DNA of 64,000 bases, taken from Stentor coeruleus. Its lineage: Eukaryota > Ciliophora > Heterotrichea > Heterotrichida > Stentoridae. Location of the stretch: contig MPUH01000171.1 in the NCBI GenBank assembly GCA_001970955.1, forward strand, positions 26,656 to 90,655, given 5' to 3'. Position numbers and translations under genes: made by a program. Under the pieces are notes generated by a model. It searched no databases. It had not been told where the DNA came from and saw only the letters and a list, made by a program, of their open reading frames with translations. Below are positions 42,001-51,621 of the stretch, one piece after another (the first letter of the stretch is position 1; every line of letters begins with the position of its first letter).

Positions 42001-44860
42001 CCGTAAAGAACTCCTAAGTTTCCTCGGACTTGTCAGCAGCTTAGACTTTAAACCTTTAAAACACTTATCCAAAGATAATATCGCCATAAGGTCTCTTCAA
42101 AGAGAAATCTACAAATGCGACAAAAAAGCTATGACAAAAAGGCTTCTAAACTACCAAGACGACCACTTCCTCCATAAAAACCTCAAAAAATGCCGCCACT
42201 GCATGTTAGCCTATCGTAAAATCATCAAAAATTTTTCTTTATCAATAGGCGACCCTGAAAAAAAATCTACAGGTCTTGAGCTTTTATTTTACAGTTTCAA
42301 AACAAAAGATAAATCAATATCCCTAAAATGCCCAAGAGTTGTCATCATGACCGAAGAAAGAATTTTCAACACTTCCTTATCAGTTTTTACTACCGACTTT
42401 GAAAACAATGAAATTTTTACATTAAAATTTGCTGATAAAAACTTTGATGATAAATTCGACCCAAATGATATTTCCCCATTATTCTCAACATTAGCTCATA
42501 CAGCAACACAAGGTACATGTTATGTTTCAGGGACTAATCATAATGAACCAATTTCCCCATTAAGGCTTATTATTAAAAGTACTCAACGTAAAGATATAAA
42601 GATTTTTGATGAAAACCTTTGGAGAATTCGTGAATCTTTATATGACAAAAATATTGTAAATCTGAAACCTTATCTTAATGAGAATAAATTGTGTAAGTTT
42701 ATGACATGTGATTATTTTAACAAAGATTATGTTTATGAAAATAGGAAATCTTATAAATCAGTTGATAATTTTGAGTTGATGATTCAAGAGTTTAGAGTTA
42801 ATATAAAAGAAAATAATGATTATGCTTTTGCTATATCGGTTATGTGCTCGGCTATTTCTTTTATTCAATTGCATTTGAAGTATTTACAGTCAGTGAAGAT
42901 TAGTCAGATGAAAAAACTTAGTTTTGTTAAGTCAGAAATTGTTTTGAATAAGTTTGTTATTACTAGTTTATGTCGGGATAAAGAGTTTTGTATTGAGATT
43001 AATGGGTTGAAGATTAAAGGGATACCAAGTTTTCTGAAATCGACTTTGGTGAATTATGAGAAAAGAGAATTTGTTGAAGGAATATCCCCACCTACTATAA
43101 AGAAATATAAAAAAGTTGAAGTTGTTGAAGATGTATCACATATAACTGCGAAGAATTTTGTGTTTAGGATTGGAAGTGATACTTATTGTAATATAGAAAA
43201 TATCAGCACGATAATCAAAGATGTGGTTAAACAGGTTAAAACTTATAGCAAGAAAATGAAAAAAGTAGGTAGTCATGTGAAAAGTAAAAAAAATGAAATA
43301 AATATTAGGATCAAAACTATAAGTCTTTATCACAAAAAAAATAAAAATAAAATTTTTGCTATTCCGGTTTCTTATAAACATGACTCCAAGTTCACAATCA
43401 ATAAAGATGAGATTGCTTGTACCTTAGACATAACAAATAAAACAAAAACAAATTTAATCAGTCGAGATTTCCAAGCTGATTTCGGTAGAGTTGGGATTGA
43501 CCTGAGTTGTAATATTCTATCAGTTATCCTCAATAATTTTTTCCATATCTACGATCCGATTTCTAACCGTAAAACACTTGACATCCTTGGTGTTCCTGAA
43601 AGATATACTTTTTATAGCATGAAATATCTAGAAATAAGTCCATTTAAAACAAAAATAAGAGTTACTAATATACGAGGTGAGGTATCTTTAAACAATATAG
43701 ATATCTGTAGAATTGTCATAAGGAAAATGAAAATTAACAACATAAACGAAAACAATCAATTTGAAGGTAGTTTAAGAGCATTTCAAATACTTTCTAAAAA
43801 TGGATTATACCCTAAAACTATAGTCCCATCAGATCCAAATAAGCGAATTATGACAAATTTCATTATGTTAGAAGAACAAAATGAAAGCATATTTAGAATG
43901 ACAATAGAAAACGCGACAGTTGTTTTCTTAGAGAAATTCATCGAACAAAACATTCATGTCTACAACTTTATAAATCAAGAAATCTTAAAACCCAGAGAAA
44001 AAAAATCAGAAGGGATAAAAGATTTAACAAAACCAACAAGTGTTGAGATTATTTTTGTAGACAGTGCTATATTAATGCCTAAAGCAAGTTATTTAACAGA
44101 AAACTTAACTGTGAAATTTAAAAAAGCGCATATTAAAACTATAAATAATGAAGTGTCTTATTGGAAAACTCCTGTTCTTGATGAACCAACTAATTTTTAT
44201 GATAAAGAGATATCTTTAGCTTCTGTTACTAGTGAAATAAGTGTTAATTGTACTGAAATAAAGATAAATATTGATAATATGCATTTGATATTTAATGATG
44301 ATTATTTAGGATCAGCTGATGAATGTAAATTAGAGGTTTTTGTCCCTTTAATACCTGATAAAGCGGCTTATGTTTTGAAAAGTAAAGTTGCTATTGAGGT
44401 TATTAAAGCAAAATTGTGTGTTTCGTTAGGGAAAATGAAATTATTAGAAGAACTTATTAATAAAAATATTGATGAACCGATAGAAAATTTGCCGAAAATT
44501 ATGAAGAGTAAGAATACTAAGTTTAGGTTTAAAGTTACTTCAGGGACTATGAGTATATCTAGATGGGTTACTTTACCTTTTGAAAAACCTCCTGTAGCTA
44601 GAATTGTGGTATGTGAAGCTAATGAAGATAAAATTGAAGAAAATGAAGATAGTGAGATAAGGGATAATGAAAGCATGAAAAGTTTATCACTTAAAAGTAA
44701 TGATTTATTCCTAGAAATCGGTGACAATGTGAATCCAAACGATATTGAACCTATTTATGATATCCTTAAACAAAAGGCTATTAAAGAACCTAAATCAAAT
44801 CCAGTCACACTAGCTCCTTCATTAGTGTCTTCTCAAAAGAAACTTCCTTCGATGCAATAA
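39011..44860 (+). CDS. VPS13/chorein-type bridge lipid-transfer protein (1949 aa)
   Basis: The N terminus is a chorein domain: LVKRFVAQKINQYLGKYL and ALTLNNLKLRKDAF-like strands (residues about 10-50, here AITLNNLKLRK), then a VKGIKAIVLP strand near 100. The remainder is a long series of beta strands broken by basic and helical linkers, as in repeating beta-groove (RBG) proteins such as VPS13, ATG2 and the Tweek/Hobbit family, which move lipid between membranes at contact sites. It lacks a recognisable SHR/WD40-like VAB block and is shorter than typical VPS13 (over 3000 aa), so it may be a divergent VPS13 or another RBG member. A CRHCMLAYRKI element lies near residue 1060. Single exon. Confidence 0.8.
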   Translation: MSEPQGKKGTLNDLVKRFVAQKINQYLGKYLLNIKNEDLQTNIGTNSAITLNNLKLRKDAFDDLRLPIEVDPSSIVKELRCELRMLPLQVNIYVKGIKAIVLPNSKSWLPEQWKEYKKKHLEDWQESQKHLFASLNLKNYKQRKISMVANNINITMEDVIIYYKDTQALGSPCIIRFRIEELRIATTTEDFTKEKPSNSEFTTYRKISIKDFSLAINSEYSDQLSQDEIEDKRFSERMYILRPCNINLNYTMQHKPIENIPIHTLKIQISNMVVSLSELQRQFIESLNLIMKNQTHYKTYEESHPVGKVIGNEQDWWNYLIKTCKKDLDMNIAGLIRNKKDMDKYIDYYKSCQEIIHAPWLPDRTREKEEFLSEIEEEYPLDKLIMFRTLALYQLRIEAMSYVKARGNVRGKTHLGDLWDYYLNDFESLLGDPYKTVAEEHEIELTLEEKEELNHLLRMDTLNIVDSYLNGTSSSRNDKMLELSLIIGKITVFIQETQVNDEFLYKTINKKDCICLRCSEGPSSPNRNSENMSGMNEERKNQVRDAVYSILMVNQQGKAYDQKLVKEHTLLIVEANFEGSIMIYRDKHIVTDTDMKLDNLEIWDPLSLQEPKEMDLFKEKYGFTQGNDLLSMILRGKFEEFSLINSMKFFMQEMNLIPEFEFVIHLDQIFDKVSHFCTCKNIYSNLNSQKEAFLNPKSKYCLHLTEAQLEKYQKASDLKELYINIYDFMNNRVMPRFMRNCARWIITNSIIRRPPTSNSILISLKLRGNSSPIEVQFVNRKKRKTEENLLEEKIEQSKVEISSENINATMSTETVHSLVRWIMKSHENFEFQKSFISTLNSFSPKLEYIKNILNNMKKSGQQLYFIVKEKQRTAETPDIVVMMNKVNIKLVETIFTNSKNKMIISTVDMKKFMLEIGNVKDQQQEINTFNRGDFVRDSKFYVNTIISLKSLTIYTKLQPVLSLDIITFNSKDCIMKGHPYLIENITESNIKNVKIYIRKELLSFLGLVSSLDFKPLKHLSKDNIAIRSLQREIYKCDKKAMTKRLLNYQDDHFLHKNLKKCRHCMLAYRKIIKNFSLSIGDPEKKSTGLELLFYSFKTKDKSISLKCPRVVIMTEERIFNTSLSVFTTDFENNEIFTLKFADKNFDDKFDPNDISPLFSTLAHTATQGTCYVSGTNHNEPISPLRLIIKSTQRKDIKIFDENLWRIRESLYDKNIVNLKPYLNENKLCKFMTCDYFNKDYVYENRKSYKSVDNFELMIQEFRVNIKENNDYAFAISVMCSAISFIQLHLKYLQSVKISQMKKLSFVKSEIVLNKFVITSLCRDKEFCIEINGLKIKGIPSFLKSTLVNYEKREFVEGISPPTIKKYKKVEVVEDVSHITAKNFVFRIGSDTYCNIENISTIIKDVVKQVKTYSKKMKKVGSHVKSKKNEINIRIKTISLYHKKNKNKIFAIPVSYKHDSKFTINKDEIACTLDITNKTKTNLISRDFQADFGRVGIDLSCNILSVILNNFFHIYDPISNRKTLDILGVPERYTFYSMKYLEISPFKTKIRVTNIRGEVSLNNIDICRIVIRKMKINNINENNQFEGSLRAFQILSKNGLYPKTIVPSDPNKRIMTNFIMLEEQNESIFRMTIENATVVFLEKFIEQNIHVYNFINQEILKPREKKSEGIKDLTKPTSVEIIFVDSAILMPKASYLTENLTVKFKKAHIKTINNEVSYWKTPVLDEPTNFYDKEISLASVTSEISVNCTEIKINIDNMHLIFNDDYLGSADECKLEVFVPLIPDKAAYVLKSKVAIEVIKAKLCVSLGKMKLLEELINKNIDEPIENLPKIMKSKNTKFRFKVTSGTMSISRWVTLPFEKPPVARIVVCEANEDKIEENEDSEIRDNESMKSLSLKSNDLFLEIGDNVNPNDIEPIYDILKQKAIKEPKSNPVTLAPSLVSSQKKLPSMQ

Positions 44861-45106
44861 AAGTTTATATTTGTGAAGGGCACAACAATAAACAACCCTT
44901 AAATTAACTTCTTTTCCTAAAACATTAAAAAACACTTAAAAAAACTAAATTTATCACTAAATCAAATCAAATAAAAACTTTTACTTAAACATTAATCCTA
45001 ACATAAAAACCTTAATACTATAATACTTATAATCTTTTTTTCATAACTCAAAATACAGTTTATTATAGTTTATGATAAAAATTGATTATAATTTAAATCA
45101 AATATT
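44861..45106. other. Intergenic, no gene seen
   Basis: A/C-rich, G-poor 5' flank of the next small gene; no other signal. Confidence 0.5.
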
Positions 45107-45334
45107 ATGAGCAAAATTTTCAAAGCAATATTTTTTTGTTGTAACACTACAGAAGAGACAAAAGAGGTTATTGAGCATATCGAAAAGAAATCAGAGTTTA
45201 AAAAAACAAGTGATAAAGCATCAGCTAATGTTGAAGACAAATCCCCTCATCGAGCTCATTCAGAGGAAAATCCAGAGATCAATAAAGACTTAGATTCTAG
45301 TGAAAGTTGTAGTATTTCTTCTGGGGGAAACTAA
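45107..45334 (+). CDS. Small Cys-tipped Ser/Glu-rich protein (75 aa)
   Basis: A short frame with a hydrophobic, cysteine-containing N terminus (IFKAIFFCCN), then a hydrophilic Ser/Glu/Lys-rich tail. The CC pair near the N terminus could be palmitoylated, making it a small membrane-anchored acidic protein; this is inference. The flanks support a real gene: 5' side A/C-rich and G-poor, 3' side G/T-rich and C-poor. Family not recognised. Confidence 0.55.
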   Translation: MSKIFKAIFFCCNTTEETKEVIEHIEKKSEFKKTSDKASANVEDKSPHRAHSEENPEINKDLDSSESCSISSGGN

Positions 45335-45603
45335 TAAATAATTATTTTATACTTACGATAAGGAAAAGTAGTTTTCATTTCTTGTAAAAGTTTAGGTTTT
45401 TTTATTATTTGGATGAGGTTTTTTGAGTGATTTGGAAGATTAAATTTGGGTTTTGTTTGAGGCTGAGGATTTGGAGTTGTATAAATAAGGTTTAAAAATT
45501 AGAAAATTTTGCTTAGATTTGAGATTTAATGAAATAATGCTTTTTTTAACAGGACTTGAAATAGTGTATGTAATTGTATTTAATATAATGATGACTATTT
45601 ATT
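45335..45603. other. 3' flank, no gene seen
   Basis: G/T-rich and C-poor on +, typical of a 3' flank after the small gene. No feature seen. Confidence 0.5.
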
Positions 45604-46115
45604 CTATTTACTGAGGAGGTTTGGTAAAAGCTGAAAAAGTTGGTTTAAGTATTCGGCATGATTTTTATTTTTTTTAGACCTGGAGCTCTCAGGATTAGAG
45701 GTGCCACCATCCGGCCTATTAATGATTGTAAAATAGAGACAATGATCAGAATCCTATTAGCCAGTAGTCTGAAAGAACTAGATCAAAGCTCTTAATTGTT
45801 GGAGGAACTGGGTCTGTAATCACAATTTTTTGCAGACTATTTATAATAAGCTTTGGATCAATGCTTATAGCCAATAAATTATTGTATTTGGCCATAACTT
45901 TAGTTATCATAAACAAATCAATGTTTTTCTTTTTTCCATAAAGTTAATATTTAAGACCCTTAGATGAAAAACTCTTCAGAACATATGAATTTAAAAAGAA
46001 TTTTGCAAATATTTTGATAGTAAATTGGCCAAAAAATAAAACTACTCATACATTTAAAAGAATATAAAAAACCTAATCTAATTATAGAATAATCAAATAA
46101 GAGTTCATGCTTTAT
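45604..46115 (-). pseudogene. Decayed protein-coding remnant
   Basis: Minus-strand translation gives protein-like sequence in consecutive frames. The clearest part, about 45749-45950, includes ISIDPKLIINSLQKIVITD then VPPTIKSFDLVLSDYWLIGF. A one-base frame change at the TGA 45746-45748 continues with CLYFTIINRPDGGTSNPES and ends at TAG 45604-45606. Upstream, about 45950-46115, another frame includes FIFWPIYYQNICKIL with TAA interruptions. The block at 45676-45850 is clearly less AT-rich than its surroundings. Family not recognised. It lies in the gap between two + strand genes. Confidence 0.42.
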
Positions 46116-46366
46116 ACCAATTATTCATATAACAATCATTTATTTTAAACCAAAAATCCTTTAAGTATTCCACATTTTGACCAAAAAAATCTTTATTTCT
46201 TCAAACAATCATCACTTTTAAAATAATAACCATCAATGTCATTTACAATTTTTTATATAATTTCAAAAACAACTACCATATCATAACCTCATCAAAACTT
46301 CAAATAAACCCATCATCTAAAAAAAAAATATTAAAAAACATACAAAATAAGTATATAAATATAAGG
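46116..46366. other. 5' flank of methyltransferase gene
   Basis: A/C-rich and G-poor on +, ending in GTATATAAATATAAGG directly before the ATG. No other feature. Confidence 0.5.
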
Positions 46367-47095
46367 ATGCCAAATTATGGTGATCCTGATTACTGGGAAA
46401 AACGCTACGAAGAACAACAAGGAAGGACCTTTGACTGGCTTGAAAGCTATGAATCACTAAAGCCTATGATAAAAGAAATCATTGACAGCAGTGGAAAAGT
46501 TCTTATCTTAGGCTGTGGCAATGCAGAACTTGGTGAAGACATGTATAAAGACGGCTTTAGGGATATAGAAAATATAGACATATCAGAAGTAGTCATTGGT
46601 CAAATGCAAGCCCGATGTGAAAGCATGCCTGAAATGCATTGGAAAGTCATGGATGTTAGAGATTTGAAATACCCATCAAACTTTTTCGATATCGCCATTG
46701 ACAAAAGCACAATCGATGCCCTATTGTGTGGGGATAATTCTTATATTAATGTTGCTAGAATGACTAAAGAAGTTCAAAGAGTACTTAAAGTTGGTGGGGT
46801 TTATATGGCAATTTCATATGGAGTCCCTGATAATAGACTAGACCATTTTGAATGGAAGCATTTGCATTGGACTGTATCGTATATAACTCTTAATGAAGGA
46901 ACAGAAAATCCTCATTATGTTTACTTGTGTAGGAAAAAAGAAGGGGCTGATGAGATTTGTGAGGCTAATTGGAAGGAAGTTGAAGAAAATTTAAATGAAG
47001 AAGATGAAGATGACTTGAAACCGGATTATGATGATGATGAAGATGAGGATAGGAATGATGAGGATGTTGAAGAATCTGAAAAGACTAATGAGTAG
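46367..47095 (+). CDS. EEF1AKMT4/METTL13-type lysine methyltransferase (242 aa)
   Basis: A class I SAM-dependent methyltransferase. The N terminus PDYWEKRY...FDWLESY is the family signature for the EEF1AKMT4 (ECE2-linked) and METTL13 group. SAM motif I is VLILGCGNAEL (LGCGN at 48-52), motif II is IENIDISEVV near 67-76, and an acidic motif DIAIDKSTIDALL lies near 104-116. These enzymes methylate lysines of translation elongation factor 1A in animals; the substrate here is inferred. The last 50 residues are an acidic D/E-rich tail that is not part of the catalytic fold. Single exon, TAG stop. Confidence 0.87.
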   Translation: MPNYGDPDYWEKRYEEQQGRTFDWLESYESLKPMIKEIIDSSGKVLILGCGNAELGEDMYKDGFRDIENIDISEVVIGQMQARCESMPEMHWKVMDVRDLKYPSNFFDIAIDKSTIDALLCGDNSYINVARMTKEVQRVLKVGGVYMAISYGVPDNRLDHFEWKHLHWTVSYITLNEGTENPHYVYLCRKKEGADEICEANWKEVEENLNEEDEDDLKPDYDDDEDEDRNDEDVEESEKTNE

Positions 47096-47375
47096 ATAAT
47101 AATAGTAAAGAGATGAGATTTGAAAGGATGTAGAAGGAGAGTTTATATTGATTTAGTTATGGTATAAGATAAGTTTAAGGGAAATGATAATGCTTTAGGA
47201 TATTAGGAGGATTGATGATGAGAGTTTAAAGGATGTGGAAGGATTCGTATAAGATAAAATTCTTCAACAGTTAAGTTTTTTAATAATATTTTTAAATACA
47301 TATAAAGTTAAAAAGAAAAATCAAAGGAGATCACGAGGTTTAAAAGAATAGCATATTTATTAAAAGCATGAGATT

Positions 47376-49883
47376 TTAACCTGAAATATGACTGATTAAA
47401 GATTTAGTAATCAGCTTTTTTTCATCATCTGTCGGTATACATTTCCCTTCTTCAATAGACCGAAGTCTTTTCAAATCAATCCCAGAATCTTTACTAATTG
47501 TACTGAGCCTAACTCCATGCTTAAACCTTCTTTGTCTCATTTCAATAGAAAGTTCACTTATTTCTTCAATTGATTTTTCTTCTGCAAGTATTTTATCAAC
47601 TTTTAACCCAACATTTACATTTTTTTCTTCTTCAATACTATCCTCATCATCAAAATGCGTATATTTCGGCTCAATATCATCTTTATTAGTCTTGGCTGTA
47701 AGTTTTATCTCAGACTTTCTTTTTTTATGTGTTTGTTCTGGACTGCTTGACATGATTTTCGTACTTACGCTTTCTCCCCTTTTTCCTTTTTCAGGGAAAT
47801 TTTCTATTAAAGGGGCTATTTTTCTTGTACTAGCGATTTTTTTAAGTTTCTTTTTGCAGCAGGCTTCATGAAAAACGTATAGAACGGCACCGAAAAATCT
47901 TAAAGCAAGTATTCCTAACCCAATCATCCCAATACTGTATACATACCAGTTTCCTGTTTCCGAATTGCTTAAAGTTTGAAGAAAATATGCAAAAGCGGAG
48001 TTACAAAGCACCCATACAATTGTCCATTTAGTTCTAAACTCTTCAAATTCTTCTGTCCGCTGTTTTTCTTCTGCCGTAAGCAAATCTGGACGATTTCCCC
48101 ATGTACAATCGTGGGTGTTACAAATTGCATAAATAAGAAAAATATTAACATATGTTGGGGTAAGGAATAAATAGTGAAATATACCTTTAAGGATAATCAT
48201 AACTGAACAATTAATAAAAGTGATTATTGCAAATATCGCTGCACTACCTGCGATAGCATATATAACTTCTTCTTGATACACATTTTGACTTACAAAAATA
48301 ATTGTGCTTACCGTTGATCCCATCATATATACACCAAAAATACAAGCTATCATTTTATAACACCCATCTACCTTTGCTGGTTTTACTCCAAGCGCAAGGA
48401 CAAAGACAAATAATAACAATAAAAAGTATACTAAAATAATTGCAGAACCGGCTGAAAATGTGGTTGTATCTGAAGTCCCAAAAGCTTTTTTAACAAGAAT
48501 ACTAAAAACCAAAAAGAAATTCCCAACCATAACCCAAGTAAAAATCACAGTTACGACATAATATCCCATTTGAAAAGAAAATATACATTTTCTGCATTTG
48601 TTATGGCTTGATTGGAAAATAGTAGAACATTTACGTAAAGAGTCTATTAAAGAAAACCAAGACCCATTAATCCATCTTCTTCTTTGTGACATAAGTGTTG
48701 ATATATTTTCAGGAACATCAGTTTCAGCAATAGATGCTTTAACATATCTTATAAGATAATTTGAGTTTTTCTTACTGATAAGTGAAAGACATAAAACTCT
48801 ATCTTCAGCAAGATAAATATTGGAGTTAAATGCATTCATGAGCTCTGGATGACATATGCTTTTAAAATAATCTTTCCATAAAGGTTCACCTTGTAAAGCT
48901 TCCCATCTATATGCAGAAAATGCTCCAGGAAGTACTGTGATATACCCTAAGAAACTTTCTAGGGCTTTATCAAAAATATGTGAAAACCTATATTCTACAA
49001 CTTGTGCAGGGACTACTAATTTCCATATATTTGGGTCCATAGGTCTTATTTCTCCACAACACCCTGCAAGATCAGATTGGGTTTCCATTGCTTCATATAA
49101 TAAAAATAATGACTCGGCTAAAGGCATAGTCCCAACATCAATAAGCATAACAAATTTCGGCTGTATAAACTCGCAAAAACCCCCAAAAAACCATAAATGC
49201 GTATTGAGTTTTCTCTTGTTTTTCTGTTTAACACAGAAAATCAACTGCAATTCTAACTTAGAAAACTCATTCAAACATATTTTCTGCATAAAACAATGAG
49301 CGAATTCATCTTCTTCTTTTTCATCTATCATCTTGCAATTTCGTATATCTGTCACATTGAATCGTTCTTTAATTCTCTCTTCATCAAAAAATTGCTGGAA
49401 AAAATTCTTCTGTTTGATGAAAGTTGAATAAAACGGCCGAATCCCATCGACTATGATTATGCAGGCAATGCGTGATGGGTTGATGCCGATTTCAGCGAAT
49501 GAGTCAAGATTTTGGCATATTCCACCTAGTGTGTCTGTGAAATTTTTAACCCCTTCATTGTACATAGAGACTTCTATTAAAAAGTCACATTTTGTATAGG
49601 AACCAGGGATATATTTGAGGTCTCCAAGTATAGTCCCAGGTAAGAATTTTACATCAGGTTCTATGCATTCTATTCCTGTAGCTTTTTTAAGTAATGTATA
49701 TGTTTGGTTATTTTCATTTGTTTTAATTTCGTATTCCTTTGTAAGTTTGACTGGCTGGTAAAATATAGGATCTTTTGATGCTGAAGATGGCTTTTGGTTT
49801 AGTTCAAATTCCTGTGTTTCAAGATTAAGGACTGGTGTAACTATTGTACGAGATGACCTTCGAGGTGTCTCATTTTCTTGCAT
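47376..49883 (-). CDS. Chitin synthase (GT2 family, 835 aa)
   Basis: Polymerises GlcNAc from UDP-GlcNAc at a membrane. Catalytic motifs: an early CDFLIEVSMYNEG-like donor-site segment near 100, MLIDVGTMP with D249, LPGAFSAYRW near 315, the EDR triad at 360-362 and the processivity motif QRRRW at 400-404. At least six hydrophobic helices cover about residues 430-680. The C-terminal 150 residues are hydrophilic, charged and probably cytosolic. Heterotrichs make chitinous cysts or loricae, so a wall or lorica role is plausible but not shown. Single exon, TAA stop. Confidence 0.9.
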   Translation of the reverse strand: MQENETPRRSSRTIVTPVLNLETQEFELNQKPSSASKDPIFYQPVKLTKEYEIKTNENNQTYTLLKKATGIECIEPDVKFLPGTILGDLKYIPGSYTKCDFLIEVSMYNEGVKNFTDTLGGICQNLDSFAEIGINPSRIACIIIVDGIRPFYSTFIKQKNFFQQFFDEERIKERFNVTDIRNCKMIDEKEEDEFAHCFMQKICLNEFSKLELQLIFCVKQKNKRKLNTHLWFFGGFCEFIQPKFVMLIDVGTMPLAESLFLLYEAMETQSDLAGCCGEIRPMDPNIWKLVVPAQVVEYRFSHIFDKALESFLGYITVLPGAFSAYRWEALQGEPLWKDYFKSICHPELMNAFNSNIYLAEDRVLCLSLISKKNSNYLIRYVKASIAETDVPENISTLMSQRRRWINGSWFSLIDSLRKCSTIFQSSHNKCRKCIFSFQMGYYVVTVIFTWVMVGNFFLVFSILVKKAFGTSDTTTFSAGSAIILVYFLLLLFVFVLALGVKPAKVDGCYKMIACIFGVYMMGSTVSTIIFVSQNVYQEEVIYAIAGSAAIFAIITFINCSVMIILKGIFHYLFLTPTYVNIFLIYAICNTHDCTWGNRPDLLTAEEKQRTEEFEEFRTKWTIVWVLCNSAFAYFLQTLSNSETGNWYVYSIGMIGLGILALRFFGAVLYVFHEACCKKKLKKIASTRKIAPLIENFPEKGKRGESVSTKIMSSSPEQTHKKRKSEIKLTAKTNKDDIEPKYTHFDDEDSIEEEKNVNVGLKVDKILAEEKSIEEISELSIEMRQRRFKHGVRLSTISKDSGIDLKRLRSIEEGKCIPTDDEKKLITKSLISHISG

Positions 49884-50955
49884 TTTATTACAATTATTGC
49901 TGAGTATAAGCTTAATAACATGAAATACTTTTGTGATTGTCGTATAAGAATACTAGAAACGCTGATTTATACCCAATTAAAAAAATTCAAACACGTTTAT
50001 CAAAATTTGTATATAAAAAAATATAGGTATAATATAAAATCTCATATGCAATCAATCAATAAGAATATTTATTATATATTTATTAACTCTGATCTTGTTT
50101 TTCCAAAATAATATAAGTTCTTTAACCAATGATATTAATTAGTAGTTTATGTTGTGATAATTATTATAAAATTTAAGACTTTTTTTTTAAAGATGTAGAA
50201 AATGACTGAAGATTTTATTTTCATCAATTTTCATATAGTTATAAAATATTAATGATCTTGGAATTTTTAGGAAAAATTTATAGGCTTGTTAGGATTTTTT
50301 TTTAGTGTATTGTAAGATGCTCTTCAGTTGATTTATTGTTAAATTTTTTGTGTAAGATAGAAGAGAATCTTTGATAAGAAGAATTTATGCCTATTAGTAT
50401 GTGTGGAATTTATTTAGAAGTTTTGAAATCTTAGAGTTTTTTGAACGCCTAAAGTTAAGTTATTAATAAATTTTGGGTTTATTTTATTAAAGGATTGAAG
50501 CATTTTTTTTATATATTTTGCTAAGCCAGGCAAATGTCTTGCTTATTTTTGAAAAGATGTGTGTTTTGGAGATAGAGTAAATAAGGATTTATGCTGACTT
50601 TTTGATTTTTTAATCTCCCTTTTAGATGTCTTTGAGCCAGTATAAAAACCATTAGTTTAAAGTTGATTTTTAAGTTAAGTTTGCTGTCATCATTTCAATA
50701 AACATCATTTAAAATTATTTATTTGCTATTTAATAACTATTTAAACAATCATTCAATATAGGAAAATAGTATATAAAAATCAGCAATTAAACCATGGCAA
50801 ATTATTTTTCAACATTAATTTGCATTTTAAAAAAAAACTAAAATTATTTACACAAGTATTATATACAAAAGAGTATCATAATTTTACAATCTGACACTAT
50901 TTATCTTTTATATTTTCATAGTATTTATTCTTAATAAAGTACTTGTAAATAATAA
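49884..50955. other. 5' flank of chitin synthase gene and AT-rich DNA
   Basis: C-poor and G-containing on + to about 50700, as expected upstream of a minus-strand gene, then very AT-rich. A 77-codon frame at 49878-50111 begins inside the chitin synthase start and looks like chance. No RNA gene recognised. Confidence 0.5.
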
Positions 50956-51432
50956 TCATGCATAATCACTTCTATTTCTTTTCCAAAAAAAGATTATTGA
51001 TTCTATTTACAAAAAAAAAGATAAATAATGTGCTTAAACTGATTGTAAATTATCTTCAGGCAATACTTTAAAGTTTTGGGAAATTATCTTAATTCAGAAA
51101 TAATTTTTCAATGAATGTATTCAGATTATCAGCAAAGTTCATGAAATATTTTTTTAAAAATAACTTGAATTCATAAATAAATTTTTAGGTTGTTACTATT
51201 TATAAGACTATATTTAATTATTTTATAATCAATAATCATATATGTATATACAAAAGTAATCCTAAGGTTTTTCAATAAGATTTTTCTCTATAGGTTAAGT
51301 TTTTTTCATAAATATAGCATAAGTTTTATTTTCACACTTTTTGATATCAAACTAAGAGGTTCCTTTGTCTAGGAAAAAACCTACTAAAGTGAAAGACAAC
51401 TAGATTTAAAGTCTTAAAGAATACTGATTATG
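50956..51432 (-). pseudogene. Decayed protein-coding remnant
   Basis: Minus-strand translation gives three protein-like pieces in different frames. About 51228-51432 includes FDIKKCENKTYAIFMKKT and PIEKNLIEKP. About 51055-51175 includes NFADNLNTFIEKLFLN. About 50956-51073 includes VLPEDNLQSV and FFWKRNRSDYA, ending at TGA 50956-50958. The interrupting stops inside the first and third pieces are all TAA or TAG (five and two), often at glutamine-like positions. No 15-nt intron joins the pieces. Family not recognised. It lies in a 1.7-kb gap between two minus-strand genes. Confidence 0.45.
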
Positions 51433-51621
51433 TTATAAAAAATCAATTATATTATATATTATAAAGTAAAAAAATAAGATCACTAAACTAACTTATAAAT
51501 ATTTCTAATATTCATACCTTGATATAAAATGATAAAATAAACTAATACTTTTAAAAACATCCATTTCAAAAATAATTCCAAGACAGAAAAAAATATTTTT
51601 TGCATTTATAATATCAATGTA
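51433..51621. other. Short AT-rich spacer
   Basis: AT-rich DNA between the remnant and the stop of the coiled-coil gene. Nothing recognised. Confidence 0.5.

Noticed and set aside
45676-45850. Possible structured RNA (SRP, snRNA with AATTTTTTG Sm-like site) in the less AT-rich block
   Set aside because: No conserved SRP, U1, U2, U4, U5 or U6 core could be aligned, and the minus strand reads better as protein remnant.
49878-50111. 77-codon + frame at the chitin synthase start
   Set aside because: Overlaps the start of the minus gene and has AT-driven composition (Lys, Asn, Tyr, Ile).
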